A stretch of 64,000 nt of DNA, from NCBI GenBank assembly GCA_900491605.1, contig UESW01004075.1:1571511-1635510 (forward strand), in the 5' to 3' direction. The position numbers and the translations under genes are program-made. The notes beneath the pieces are model-generated. The model saw only the letters and a list, made by a program, of their open reading frames with translations, was not told the origin of the DNA and made no database searches. Each line of letters starts with the position of its first letter. The first letter of the stretch is position 1. Source of the stretch: Calamus simplicifolius (Eukaryota > Streptophyta > Magnoliopsida > Arecales > Arecaceae). Below are positions 11,971 to 24,300 of this stretch, piece by piece.

Positions 11971-13191
11971 TGTTGGGGAACGCGAATACCCCAAGATCAT
12001 GGCTATAGCGTATATGAGTAATACAAAAAAAAACTTTTACCGTTCTAATCTATGAGTAGAAGATCATACCTTCAGATTTGAACTTTGGAACACTTAATTC
12101 GATTGCTCGACCTCAACCTTTAGCCTTCCGCCGTATTCCCAAAAATACCTTCTTTCTCTCACAAGATGGTGGGATCTCTCGGCCGACCTAGGGTTTCTTA
12201 TTTTTCTTTTCTCCAAAAATGTTAACCCTAGCAACCAACTGAGAGGGTATTTATAGGGCTACAACAGGGACCAAATAGGCAAATATGAAAAGGACTTCCC
12301 ACGTAATTAAATCTCCCAATCCTATCCGGGTTAGGATTCAATTACGTAAATTACAATTCATTCCACTAAAGAATTATAATTGTACTCCTAATCATATTCG
12401 AATTTATATTTTTGAGCCTTTAATATTAAATACTTATTATCTCCCCACGTTAAGATTACAGATATCCACCAATTAAATTTAATTACTGACAATATAATTT
12501 AATTGGCTTTTATTATCCTTGAGACTTATCCACTTAACTTATTTGATGTATCGGATTCAAAATCCACTTGCAAGATTTGATACAATCAAAACTTATAAGC
12601 TTTCTCAAGGGGATATCATCAATCCAATTTATCAGGACGTGGTTTCCTTCAACTATTAATATTCACCATATATATAATGTTATTGCCCAACCCACTGAGT
12701 TTATTGACTCATATAGAATCTCACTCTATGTGTAATCAAAGCAATAATCACTACATACACGTGTCTAGAAATAGAATTCAGATTAAGAGCATAAGTAATC
12801 ATAATATTCATGAGGTTTAAATTATTTTATAAAGTCATATAAATAATTAACTCAACTGGGTCCTGTTCAATACACACAAAGTGTACTAGCACAAATAGTT
12901 AGAATAAACCATTCCCGTAGTCAAGACAGACCTACTAAAAATTTGTGCTACAGTTCTACTGATGGTGTGTCCAATTCCATCTAAAACTGTGAACAATAAA
13001 CTTGTATTCCAAAAGAACCGATGATCTAGTCTTCTGTGTGTAAGCCGTACTCTACACACTAGATCAAATACTCTTTGTAAATACTAGACACATGCACATA
13101 TATAGTAAATGGCATACATTGCTCAAAATGAATTCTCATTAAAATATAAAGACATAACATAAAGCATATCTTTTAGTCTATATCTCTATCA
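11971..13191 (-). repeat. LTR C, outer 5' LTR
   Basis: 1221 bp, TGTTGGGGAA to CTCTATCA on the plus strand. It carries the promoter side of the element in minus orientation, next to the primer-binding site. Confidence 0.9.
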
Positions 13192-13196
13192 CTTGA
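13192..13196. repeat. target-site duplication CTTGA, right
   Basis: Exact repeat of 1662-1666, directly after LTR C. Confidence 0.85.
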
Positions 13197-15394
13197 CATC
13201 GTCAAGCATCTTATTATTTTACTCCTCTAGGGACTCTTGAATCCTAGCTAAGTACTGATACATGCTATCTAATTAAAATATCTAATGTCAATGTGTTTAA
13301 GGCAGAACTAACATGCCAAATATAACTACATCTTTTGTGGACATAAAGTCTCCAGAGAAGAGTAATTTAACCTGTGATAGTTCTATTTCTTGACTGGTTA
13401 AATAATTATATTGCTCAAAAATCATTCTGAGATTTATCTCCCTCACCAATTTTTGCTAATTCAGTGATTTGACCACACTATTCATTTTGGGGAGCCGATC
13501 ACATTTTCTGTTCCCCATCAAGCTCTGAACTACTTCATAGGGCCTCCATATATGACCATTAAGAAAAGCTTATTTATTTGAATAATATCTCCACCTAGTC
13601 TTTGTTGGAAGAATTCCTCTCTGGATTAGGGCCACTTCAATAACTTTCCTAAGCTTTGTAAGCTGTGCATGGAAGAATTCTTGTCTTCACAAGATGCGCA
13701 CCATGGTTGGATGAGCATTGTTCAGCTGAAATACCTTGCATGTTGGACCATGTAGACTAATTAGATATGGAAGCTGTAGAGGATGTGAGTGTTTGTAGCA
13801 AATTCCTAATAACCAAATGAGATTTCTATTCCTTTTTCACACCTTCAATTCCTAGAACAGCGAAACTATTACAACATACGGTGCCTTCTGCTTTCCAAAA
13901 TTTTTGTAGATATTGAATCTGTATGAAAATGCTTCAAGGTCTGTCCATACCATATTCTTTTCTAAACTTCTTTTAGACATTTTTCCCCCTTTGTGCTCAG
14001 ATTTGGCTTAGCATATTGTGATCTGTTAAACCCAATCACACTGCTTATCATTGATGGTTGCTTCTCTATGAAAAGGGAGAGAGAGAGGCTTTTTTATTTT
14101 TTATTTTTTTGCTTATAGTGTGAGATCTACTGGAAGTCATATTTAAAACAGAATCCAAAGTTGTATACCGAAAAGAAGGCAATGCAAGCAATCCAGTTAC
14201 AGAAAAAATATATGCAAAAGATGTGTTTAGATTAATATGAAAATATAGTTACAGAAGAATATTGTATAAAATTTCAGACAGTGATAATGTGAATAATCTG
14301 GTTGCTTTAACCTGTAACAAGCTCCAAGAGTGGTCATGATGTATACATGGCCATCAATATGCATGTTTGAAACATAACACGCATCCAAAACTATTGTAGC
14401 TATCTTACAAGATGTATACATGTGACTCTTGAGTCTAATTTCATGCAACCAAGCCGGTAATGGTATTTCAGCTGGCAGCCATGGCCAACCCTTCCTGCAC
14501 AAACCTTTAAGTTTTCTGCTTGTTTGTTATAACTAGCATGGAACCTGAGGGATCTGTGGGTTATTTCTTGCGGATTTTTCTTTTTAATAAAAAAAATATA
14601 AGTACATCAAAATGAAGTCCAAGTTGTAAGCTATTGATGGGTGTTTCAATACAATTTCAGCCAATGATTTAAATATTGGATAGTATCATCATAATTTCAA
14701 TCGGGGGTTTTGATCTCTGTATTAGTTTGGTCTTGAAATGCTACAACATTAGAATGCCACCATCTGATTAATCTGATTTCCTAAGAAGTTATTGGAATAT
14801 TAATTTTTAAAATTTCTAATTTTCTATTTTAATTAATATCTAAAAAGTATTGATATGTATTAATGTTTTTAAATATGATTTTTGAGTTAATCAATGTATG
14901 CATACCGATATTAGCATAGTTTGAATAAAACTTAAGTTCATAAAATATTTAAGAAATGGCAAGCCAGACCTAGGTTGCCATATCTCTCTCCCTATCTTTC
15001 TATATTTGTTCTGCATTTTGTTTTTTAAAATCTTGCTTCGTTCCAGCTTGTGTTGCCCCATGCATCACCATCGTAGGATGCATGTTATCCTAAGATATTC
15101 TGGTAGAAGCACTGGAGTAACGATGGACAGTCCTAATTCGATACATAACAATTCATTCCGCCGTCCCATGAGATTTTGGGCCGGTAACCATGAAATTTTT
15201 ATTTAAATTCTTCAAGTAAAATATTAAATATATCAAAGTACCCTTATCAGAAAATGCATAAATGATTATCATTTTTTTGTTCTTAGTGAAAAAATGGTGA
15301 AGCTAGATGCATCTGCACTATTTATTAAATAAAGTATAATATTTACTAAATTAAATAATTATAGTAAAATGGATGCTTCAAACGAACGAAGCTG
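13197..15394. other. intergenic, one doubtful exon-like stretch
   Basis: No recognisable gene. On the minus strand 14312-14502 is open and bounded by a GTGCAG that could be an acceptor and ACAG|GTTAAA that could be a donor. The peptide (GWPWLPAEIPLPAWLHEIRL region) matches no family I know, so I do not call a gene. Confidence 0.4.
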
Positions 15395-16652
15395 ATACCA
15401 GGGCTAAAACAAATAGGGAGCGTGAGAGCAGATTTACTTGAAGATTTTTTGTTGAAAAATGTTTTAGAATTTTTCTTAAACCAAATAGTATGGCGTACTA
15501 CATAAGCTAATTCATCCCAAGCCTTTCTAAGATTTGATTCGATATATTGTTTCTCCAAAAAAGCCAAAGATCCCAAAAATTAGCCGGCCAACACCTAAGG
15601 TCCAAGTAATCTTTGATAGGGAGCCAAATGTTCTTAAGAAACATATTAAAAATAAGTGGTTGATAGTTTCCAAATTGCTCCACAAAGCAAGTAACCATTA
15701 CTCATATGCCAATACGTCTTTGCCAGCATCTTTTTCGTGTGGAAAAGCCATGTCAACCCACCACAATTAAGAAATTTATAAAGAGAATTAATGGTGAACA
15801 TACTATTCTTGATGATTTTTCATCAACGAATATCGATGATCATTCTTTGAAGACTTACGATTAGCAATCAATCCTAAAAAGAGATTGGAGTTGAGCATCC
15901 TTCTCCACTTAAATAGAACGGTGGAGCTTTAGCTTCTATGAAAAAGAATGCCAGCTTCATTAAGAGGATATTGAATAATGTCTCTTGGTTAGAGTTTGCT
16001 AAATAATTTTTTTTAATTATTAAGCTTTTGGGCAATTAATTAGGTTTATGAGCTCTTGCATCATTACAATCCTACCTAAGTTCCTATATTATAATATGCA
16101 AATATGACTCCTTAATAATATAAAGCAAAGAACTAAATTTTAAGGATATAATATTCAATTTCGTATTCTTTATACCACTAAAAATCCTACCAAATAATGA
16201 CATATTGATAGGAGACCATCATCCATATAAATTTTCAGTGTCATTGTAATTTTATTATTACTATAACTATTATCAAAATTTTATCATGATTGGCCTTATG
16301 ATAGGTGAGTATAAACTAATCAAAAAATTAATTTAATTAGAATTTTCATAATATGTCCAATTTTCACATGCAACATGTTTATATCATAGTATATTTATTT
16401 TGCACATATATTATTAATACAAAATTTTAATAAAGTATAAAAAATATTAGATTATCAAATCATGTTACATGTGAGAGTGCGTAAATAAATAATAAATTTG
16501 ACAGCATGTGAATATTATTCCAGAATTTTAGCCTAAAATTCACATAGTGCAGTATGCAAAATTACAGTAAAAATTGTGTAATATTTAATCAACATAATAT
16601 TACATAATTTGTATTAATAAAATGGGCTAAATATATATAAATCAGGGTGTTG
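15395..16652. repeat. R1 copy a: duplicated block with LINE fragment
   Basis: About 1.26 kb collinear with 18061-19446. Both start near CTAAAACAAATAGG and end at AAATGGGCTAAATATATA. Includes a LINE RNase H-linker/zf-RVT relic on the minus strand (15400-15770) followed by AT-rich DNA. Confidence 0.8.
15400..15770 (-). pseudogene. LINE zinc-binding RT (zf-RVT) fragment
   Basis: Minus-strand remnants such as KAWDELAYVVRHTIWF (near 15480-15530) and LPIKDYLDLRCWPANFWDLW, with several stops. These match the zf-RVT and following linker of plant non-LTR retrotransposons, better preserved in the sister copy at 18191-18577. Short, frame-broken, no catalytic region. Confidence 0.6.
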
Positions 16653-17118
16653 TTCTTTACATAATTGTATTAGCTAGAGAAGGAATTCAAAAATTTCTAT
16701 CATACATTTTATTTTGAAAGACCAAAATGCCTCATCTATTCTAAATTTCAACATTAGGCACGCTCAATGTTACCTAGAGATTGAAGAGATTTTGCAAGAG
16801 CCTCTAATGGAACATTTGCGGCTAGTATAATTGTTTTGAAAAATTAAACTTTAATTTCGTCCCCAAGCCATTAGTAAAATGAGCAACACAAATGCTCACG
16901 TACCATTGTTCAGAATCAAATCCCAAGGAAGATTTGTTTAGAACAAAGTCATCTCGTGCTTTAATTCCTATTGATTCCCACAAAGCTTGGTGATCCTTTT
17001 ATTTTTTTGCTTCCCGAGGCATTCTGCATCATCTCTCTTTATTCCCATGCTTTCTCTTTGATGTCCCAAAATCATTGCTTTTTTTTTTTACCTAAAACTT
17101 CTAGGCTATGCCTAGTCT

Positions 17119-17360
17119 ATCATCTTACTTTTTTTTTTTGGTACAGACGGGTAATCACACCATTCTAGGGTGAGTCGAACCCGATAATCGGAATACAAAA
17201 TTTGGGTAAGGATAATAGGGCAAGGGTCGCCCTGCTTCCAACTCCAAAAGCCAGAGTGATATGCGACTCTAGCGGCAATCTAATCTGTAGCTGAGTTGGC
17301 TTCCCTGTAGATATGCTGAATCTGGGCGCAGTCAGCTCCCTGGAGAATAGATCATCTTAC
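17119..17360 (-). mobile_element. 5'-truncated LINE 3' end with 10-bp TSD
   Basis: A 222-bp insertion (17129-17350) in minus orientation with an 11-base oligo(T) (the poly(A) tail) at its left. It is flanked by ATCATCTTAC at 17119-17128 and 17351-17360. Read on the minus strand it encodes the end of a LINE RNase H domain: IQHIYREANSATD, a stop, then IAARVAYHSGFWSW. The truncation, tail and 10-bp duplication are standard for target-primed reverse transcription. Absent from the other two R2 copies, so it arrived after the duplication. Confidence 0.85.
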
Positions 17361-17595
17361 TTTATTCCCATGCTTTCTCTTTTCTAATTCGTACGATCTT
17401 GCCACTTTTTTAATCACATTGGCTTGACGGCGGTCATTTAGTTGATACCTATTCCGTTAGGCATCTGTTCAAAATAAAGCAATGGAAAGAAGAAAAAAAG
17501 AGCTAAAAGAGTTAAAAAAAAGAGTGACTACCACGGTTTGTGCAATGCAATGCAAGGAAGGAATCAAACTCTAGATGAACAGTGATATGATCGTC

Positions 17596-17603
17596 TATAA
17601 ATA
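17596..17603 (+). promoter_or_regulatory. TATA-like box in R2 copy a
   Basis: TATAAATA preceded by GATCGTC. The same octamer is kept at 27599-27606 but decayed in copy b near 21340. Suggests that R2 derives from the upstream region of a duplicated gene; no gene follows it here. Confidence 0.3.
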
Positions 17604-17830
17604 CGTTCCATCTTTTTTAAATTGGTTGCACAGTTTCTTGATTTCATTCTTTTAAAGAAAAACAATGACGAAAAAAATAAACTTTCCCATAAAATATTAT
17701 TCAGTTAAAAGTATCATTTAAAAGGAAGAAAACAATGAATTAGTTACAACTCATTCAAAAAAATTTATAATTTATGCTATATTTTTATATATATATCCAG
17801 GACCTTTTTGTCAGCATTCTATTCTATTTT

Positions 17831-18060
17831 TTGTTGATTGATAAAGTTACAAAATAAGATGGTGGATAATATGAGAAATTATTCAGGAGCATACCATATA
17901 CTCACAAGATCACAAAGAAAATAAATGGAAGTTAAAAAAGTTCACTTAGGGTGAAAATAAATATCCAAATTTTCTAGTTCAGCTTTAATAACCATGTATA
18001 GCCAAACTTTACCAAACCTAAGCGAGTGATTTTGCTTTTTTTTGTTAAAAAATTAGCCAT
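17831..18060. other. short spacer between repeats
   Basis: AT-rich, nothing recognised. Confidence 0.5.
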
Positions 18061-19446
18061 ACGAGGCCTAAAACAAATAGGAACCTTTGATGAGAGCAGA
18101 TTTACTTGAAGATTTTTTGTTGAAAAATATTTTAATTTTTTTTAAACCAAATATTACGGCGTACTACATAAGCTAATTCATCCCAAGAAGCTAATTCATT
18201 TTAAGCCTTTCTAAGATTTGATTCGTTATATTATTTCTCCAAAAAAAGCCAAAGATCCTGAAAATTAGCCAGCCAACACCTAAGGTCCAAGTAATCTTTG
18301 ATAGGGAGCCAAATGTTCTTAAGAAACATTTTAAAAATAAGTGATTGATAGTCTCCAAAATTGCTCCACAAAGCAAGTAGCCATTACTCATATGCCAATA
18401 CGTCTTTGACAGCATCTTTTTTTTAAAACTAGTACTTTGAATTTTAATGGTACAGTTGCCTTCCAAACTGTTTTGCGGAAAAGCCATACCATACCAACCC
18501 ATAATAATTAAGAAATTTATAAAAAAATTGGTGGTGAAATACGGCTCTTGGTGAGTTTTCATATTAAAGAATGGCAATCTTTAAAGACTTACCATTGGCA
18601 ATCAACCCTTAAAAGGGATTAAAGTTAAGCATCCTTCTCCATTGAAATAGGACGGTGGAGCTTTAGGTTCTAGGAAAAAGAATGCCAGCTTCATTAAAAG
18701 GCCATTGAATAATTTTTCTTAGCTTTTCTGTGATGGAGTTTACCAAATAAATTTCCTTATTATCCAATTAATTAGGATATTAATTGGATTTATGAGCTCT
18801 TATATCATTACAATCCCACTTAAGAGTCCTGTATTACGTAAATACTAAATAGGACTCCTCAATAATATAAAGCAAAGTAACTAAATAATCATACTTTTAA
18901 AAGTGGCACCAAAAGGATATGCTAAATTTTTAAGAAAATAATATTCAATTTTATTTTCTTTGTACTACTAATTAAAAATCTTACTAAATAATGACACATT
19001 AATAGGATATGACCATCATCCGTATGAATTTTCAGTATCATTACAATTTCATTATTATTATAATTATTATCAAAATTTTATCATGATTGGTCTCATGATA
19101 AGAGAGTACCAATCAATCAAAAAATTAATTTAATTAGGATTGCTATAACATGCCCAACTTTCTTCTGCATCAAGTTCACATTACAGCATATTTATTTTGC
19201 ACATATATTATTAACATAAAATCTCGATAAAATATAACAATATTGCATTATCAAATCATACTACATGCGAGAATGTACAAATAAATAATAAACTTGACAG
19301 TATGTAAATATTATCCAGAAATTTGAACCTAAAATTCAAAGAGTTCAGGATGCAAAATTGCAGTAAAAATTATATAATATTTAATCAACATAATATTACA
19401 TAATTTGCATTAATAAAATGGGCTAAATATATATAAATTAGGGTGT
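18061..19446. repeat. R1 copy b: duplicated block with LINE fragment
   Basis: Second copy of the block at 15395-16652, with many small differences. Begins at CCTAAAACAAATAGGAAC and ends at AAATGGGCTAAATATATA. Confidence 0.8.
18191..18577 (-). pseudogene. LINE zf-RVT fragment
   Basis: Open frame of 128 residues. A zinc-binding pattern typical of zf-RVT, which follows reverse transcriptase in plant LINEs, is visible as LLCGAILETINHLFLKCF, then WTLGVGWLIF and FFWRNNITNQILERLKMN. The first Cys of the usual CxxC is replaced. No start codon is meaningful, and the RT core is absent. Paralogous to 15400-15770. Confidence 0.65.
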
Positions 19447-20189
19447 ATGAAGCGAGATGGGCCAAAATATATTTTACAACCTCAATCAATTTAGTCCTAA
19501 GCCCAACCAAGGTGCACAATAAGAACACTACATAATAGCTCACGTCTCTACTACATTGACTACGTATGAAGACATTGGAAACAGAAATAGTAAAAAGAAA
19601 CAGGTAAAATAGCTAGCCACAAAAACACGAGACTAGGAAAATTCATGCGGTACATAATCCTGGCTGCCATTGGCCAGCTATATGGTTATAACTATTAGCG
19701 AAGCAAAAGTGATTAGATCTAACATAATGAATTTAAAATCAAAATAGAAGTTTACTACTTTTATGAAACCAACATAACCTAGGCTTTCGCTCAAGCCACT
19801 ATACTGACCTCTTAACCAGGCCTTCAACTCTATCAATCAATACACCAGTGACCTCACAGCCATGCCCAACTCAAATGAACAAGTCCTATAAATAATCAAA
19901 CCTATGAGACCCTGACTCAAAGGACTCATGACAATTATTGGATGACTTATAGTCCTCAGGGCAGAGTTCCCTGGAATTATACTCGCAACGGAATCCTCAT
20001 TCTCGCCGTTGAAGGCAGCAAGAAGCCCACCTGCTCGGCCATCCGTGGATTAAAAAAATAAAAACAGAGAATAGAAAGAGGGTTTCCCTGGCCAGCTATC
20101 CGCGATGAAAGAGGGGTTTTCATGGTGAAACAGGTGTTAAGTTTCATCGTGGATGAACAATGATTTTTTGCAAATACATATACAAACAT
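19447..20189. other. intergenic, no gene seen
   Basis: AT-rich DNA between R1b and R2b. The minus-strand open frame at 19977-20219 has no recognisable motif. Confidence 0.5.
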
Positions 20190-23060
20190 ATAATTGTATA
20201 TTTGGGTCTTGATTTCCAAGACTCATTTGGTATTTTACTGAGTCTTTGAATCAACTCAACTCTAATTTTTGTGACAAGTTTCTTAGTTTTTAAACTACCA
20301 ACCATAGCCTAAACCACCAACAGACCAACTACCTCACCTACAGAACGCCCGAGCTCCATGTCCATCACACTCAATCCCTCAGTGCAGTTGTCATGGCATA
20401 GCATCATCATTTTGTTAAGCATTAATGGTTCATCTGACATGATGGCAGAGCGTTTGTACTCATCTAAACATGATAGATAAATGTTTTAATTAGTTTGGGA
20501 ATAAGTTCTTAGCAACTATTGTCCTTTACATAATTTTATTAGCTAGAGAAGGAATTCAAAATTTTCTATCAGACATTTTATTTTGAAAGACCAAAATGCC
20601 TCAGCGATTCTAAATTTCAGCATTAAGCGTGCTCAACATTACTTAGAGAGAGAGAAAGAGAGACTTTGGAGTCTTTGATGGAACATTTGTGGTTATCACT
20701 AAGCTAGACTATTTTTTAAAAAAGAAATTGAAGAAACAAGTTTAATTTCATCTGTCCAAAGAAATTCATTCATAAGCCCTCTTTTTTCGTCCTCAAGCTC
20801 TTGGAAGAATGAGTAACACAGACGCTCATGTACCATTGCTCAGAATCACATCCCAAGGGTGGTTTGTTTAGAACAAGTCATCTCATACTTTAATTTACAT
20901 TGATTCCCGCGAAGCTTGTAGCCACATTGATTCCCATGAAGCTTGTAGCCCCTTTTTCTTTTTTTTTTTGCTTTCCCAAGGCATCCTTCATCATCTCTCT
21001 TTATTCCCAAGCTTTATCTTTGATGTCCCATTCCCAAGATCGTTGCTCCTTTTGTGCCTAACACTTCTAAGCTAAGCTAGTATGTTACCTTACTTTATTT
21101 ATCTGATGAGCTGGAAACGTCTTGGTGGTTAGTTGCATATCTTCCTAAGCATTCAACGTTTGGCTCTTTTCTTAAGAATTCCTATAATCTTGCCACTTTT
21201 TTAATCACATTGGCTTGATGATGGTTATTGCGTTGATGACAAAAAGAAAAAGTTCAAAGAGTAAAGAAAATTAGTGACCACCACAGTTTGCACAGCACAA
21301 GGAAGGAATCAAATCCTAGGTGAACAGTGATATGATCTTCTATAATTAGGTTCCATCTATTTTAAATTGGTTTCACAATTCCTCGGTTTCTTTCTTTTAA
21401 AGGAAAAAAAACTTCCCACAAAATATTATTCAGTTAAAAGTATCATTTAAAAGGAAGAAGAGGATGAATTGATTACAAGTCATCCAAAAAAATTTACAAT
21501 TTATGCTATATTTTTATATGTATAGCCAAAACCTTTTCTCAGCATACTATTCTTTATTATTCCTCTTCTCGAATCAGACACTGATATCAGCCATCCAGGT
21601 GCCCTTCTTTTTCTTAGCTCATTGTATGCATTATTTTTTTTCTTACTACATATAATCTATTACTATGTGTGAAATATTGGTTTCAAGAGTGACATCTATC
21701 ACGCTTTTTTCCTAAGAATCAACTAAGCTTTAGCTAATGGTTTCTGTATACAGTTTCATCCAATGGTGATAAGGTAGACCTTCAAAAATATGGATCACAT
21801 TCTTTCTCTTTTACGATGAGGACACCGAGTTAGCTCCTATCTCTTTTTAAGTGGTGGACTGATTGTTATACCCTTTCAATCTAGGTGAGATTTTCAAGGC
21901 TTGGATTCTATTAAGTTTCTTCATTGTGTAGTTGATATTGTGCATATATAAGTATTGCATCTCATGTATGTAGTAATTGTGATTGAGTTGCATCAATGAC
22001 ATGAAAAAACTAATTTGTAGCTTATTACGAATTATATAGTATGTTTTAGTTCCGTGTCCTCTTATACATATTGTGCATATATTAGCTTATTTAACTAAAA
22101 ACCACTCTACCATTATAGCTCCATCAAACCTTACTAAAATATAATTTTGCTATATTTATTCATAGCTTATTCATTTTACAAAATATATTGATTCTAATAT
22201 GTTATTTTTTAATAATTAATTTCATGAAAACAAAATCCTTCCTTAAGTAACAAGAATTCTTAAGAAGCTCGGACTGCAAATTCGCAAATCAATTACCAAA
22301 AGAAAATTAAAAAGGAAACTAGACTTTGATTAGTATTTCTAAAAATATATGATTCAGATCTTTCAATAATAACTAGATAAAGGGAAAGAACCTTCCAATA
22401 TTTCAAATCATTTTGTTGGACTTGGTTAGGTTTCCTTGAGTACTTAATAGCTTGTTTAGGAATAGAAAGAGAACAAGGGCCATTGACCCATACTAGCACT
22501 ATGTTTTATTTATTAGGGTTAAAATTGTTATTATATGTCAATAAGGAACATAAAAATTAAAGAGAGATGTGACCTCCTCCTGTTAATTAGACTAGATTTC
22601 ATTATTAGGAGCCTAAGAGAGTGATAAAGATATGAGCTGGGAGGTTGAGTTGGGTTGTGATAAGCTGTAACCCAACCTAACCTTAAAATCTACAAATCCT
22701 AGATCAATCGAATCTAGTATAAGGTTGACATTTTTCTAACAACTGAATCAAATAATATTTTAAAACTAATTTAATGTTAAATTAGGTTGATTGGATTAGC
22801 TTAAGTTGCATAACATTAATCGATTTGATGGAGTTGAATAGAAGTTTTAAAATAAAAGAATATCTAGAATGTTATTGTTGAACTAATATTTATGTAAAGA
22901 AGGCTTAGTCTATTCATTAACTTTCATAGTACATTCATAAAGATATAATTATTAAAAATACAAAAAATTTTATAGAATACAAATATGAATTATTTATTTA
23001 TAAATAACATGCTAGGTTGGGTTAAGCAAGGTAGGTATTTTGTTATAATATTTTAATCAA
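20190..23060. repeat. R2 copy b, about 2.9 kb
   Basis: Collinear with 26345-29049 plus its continuation at 38498. Landmarks in both: TATATTTGGGTCTTGATTTC, GTTGTCATGGCATAGCATCA, TTTTATTAGCTAGAGA, CATATTGTGCATATATTAGC, GACCTCCTCCTGTTAATTAG, TGATGGAGTTGAATAGAAG. No open reading frame is conserved between copies, so it is a non-coding module. Confidence 0.75.
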
Positions 23061-23474
23061 TCTTAAAAAGTGTCACCTCTATCGTTTTTGTGAAGTCTAA
23101 ATCATTAAAGAATTTTGCAATAAAAGTTATTAACTTTATTTTTATACTACTAGTAGATGCGAAATTTGTTTTCTTCTTTGAACATATTTGTTCTCTTTTT
23201 TCTTAAATTTTGATCTAAAAAATTCCATCCTTAATCATTTCTCTCTATGACATCTTTCTCCTATCTTTGCCTCTAATTCTATTGATATTTTTATTTTTCA
23301 ATATATTTATCTATTTTTTTAAATTTGTGTATCTCTTATTTTTAAATATATTTATATTTTTTGCTATTATATTTTTGTTTGTTAACATACATTTTCTGAT
23401 ATTTTATTTTTTATTTCTATGTAAATTATTAAAGAATTTTATAATTATTCCATCATTCGATCTTTAAATTTAGG

Positions 23475-24300
23475 ATACATTGTTTTATTAGTAATGTGAT
23501 AAATTAAAAGTGTGCAATCTAAACTCGAAGAAAAAAAATTTAATTAGAAACATATATCACCTGACATAACTAATTACATTTATCAGCATTTTTTTTATAA
23601 CCACTTCATATTAATCCCCTATTATCTCTCCAAATTGTTTGAAAGAAATACCTTCCTCTCTCCAATATGTTTAAATTATCCTCCTTTCTTACTAATGTAT
23701 GGGTCAAATGGATTGTATCTTTTTCTTAAAAATGTTTTTGCTAGGATATTGTTGAATTTAAGTTAATTTAAATTTCATATATTCCTAATCTTACTAGTGG
23801 TAAGTCATAATTCTTAACCTCCTCTTTCTTAGTGGTTACTTTCTCTTGTTCCTTCCTCTCTTTATCTATGTTTTTATCTAACCCTCTAGTCTAATTCTAT
23901 CAACTAATCTCTCAACATCTCTTTGATCTTCACTATATTATTCCAAATCAATAAGAAAACCCATCATTTTTCATTTACACCATCAAGCCAAAAAAAGAGA
24001 CAAGCAAGGAAAGGAAAATAATATTATACCAAGACTAAGAACTATAATGTAGCAATTATAATCACACACTATTTTCGTTGAATTATTTGAAAAGAAATCT
24101 ACCCTATTTTCATTGACCTAATCATTGTGATCCATCTGATGCTTCATTTCTTAAATCGATCACATGTATTATACATAATTCAAAGAGAAAGAAACAATGA
24201 TACTCTGTTCTATATAGCAAATGAAGCAATGCATTCTAATCACCTTAAATGTTTATTTCCCTTGAACCAATTATGCCCCTTATAGATTCAAGCTTAAAAA
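23475..24300. repeat. R3 copy a
   Basis: Diverged copy of 56775-57345. Shared landmarks include CTAATTACATTTAT, CCAAATTGTTTGAAAGAA and TTTCTTACTAATGTATG in the same order. Function unknown; probably an old repeat. Confidence 0.65.

Larger units (their letters stand above)
1667..13191 (-). mobile_element. Composite Ty1/Copia retrotransposon with three LTRs
   Basis: Minus-strand Copia complex: LTR C, full internal region, LTR B, truncated internal region, LTR A. Copia identity follows from the domain order protease, integrase, reverse transcriptase, RNase H in the full copy and from a primer site complementary to initiator tRNA-Met beside LTR C. Outer LTRs share the 5-bp TSD CTTGA. The middle LTR has no matching TSD: CTAAT lies on its left and ATCTC (the polypurine tract) on its right. 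The truncated copy breaks exactly at LTR B, inside integrase. Inference: a second copy inserted into the integrase of a first, and recombination between the two 5' halves or 5' LTRs removed the intervening DNA. Lineage within Copia not determined; LTR length near 1.2 kb would suit an Angela- or Tork-like group. Confidence 0.9.
16653..17830. repeat. R2 copy a (partial)
   Basis: Aligns by eye with 20518-21540 and 26748-27790: shared start around TTATTAGCTAGAGAAGGAA, then the same order of short landmarks down to TTTATGCTATATTTTTATAT. It carries a LINE insertion (17129-17350) the other two copies lack. It includes a TATA-like TATAAATA at 17596-17603. Confidence 0.75.

Noticed and set aside
17119..17360. 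tRNA-derived SINE (GGGTTCGACTC resembles a B box)
   Set aside because: The fragment reads as a LINE RNase H tail and no A box is found; the B-box resemblance is coincidental.
23267..23467. Phe/Leu-rich frame looking like a membrane protein
   Set aside because: Low-complexity T-rich DNA; the same effect at 57709-57906.
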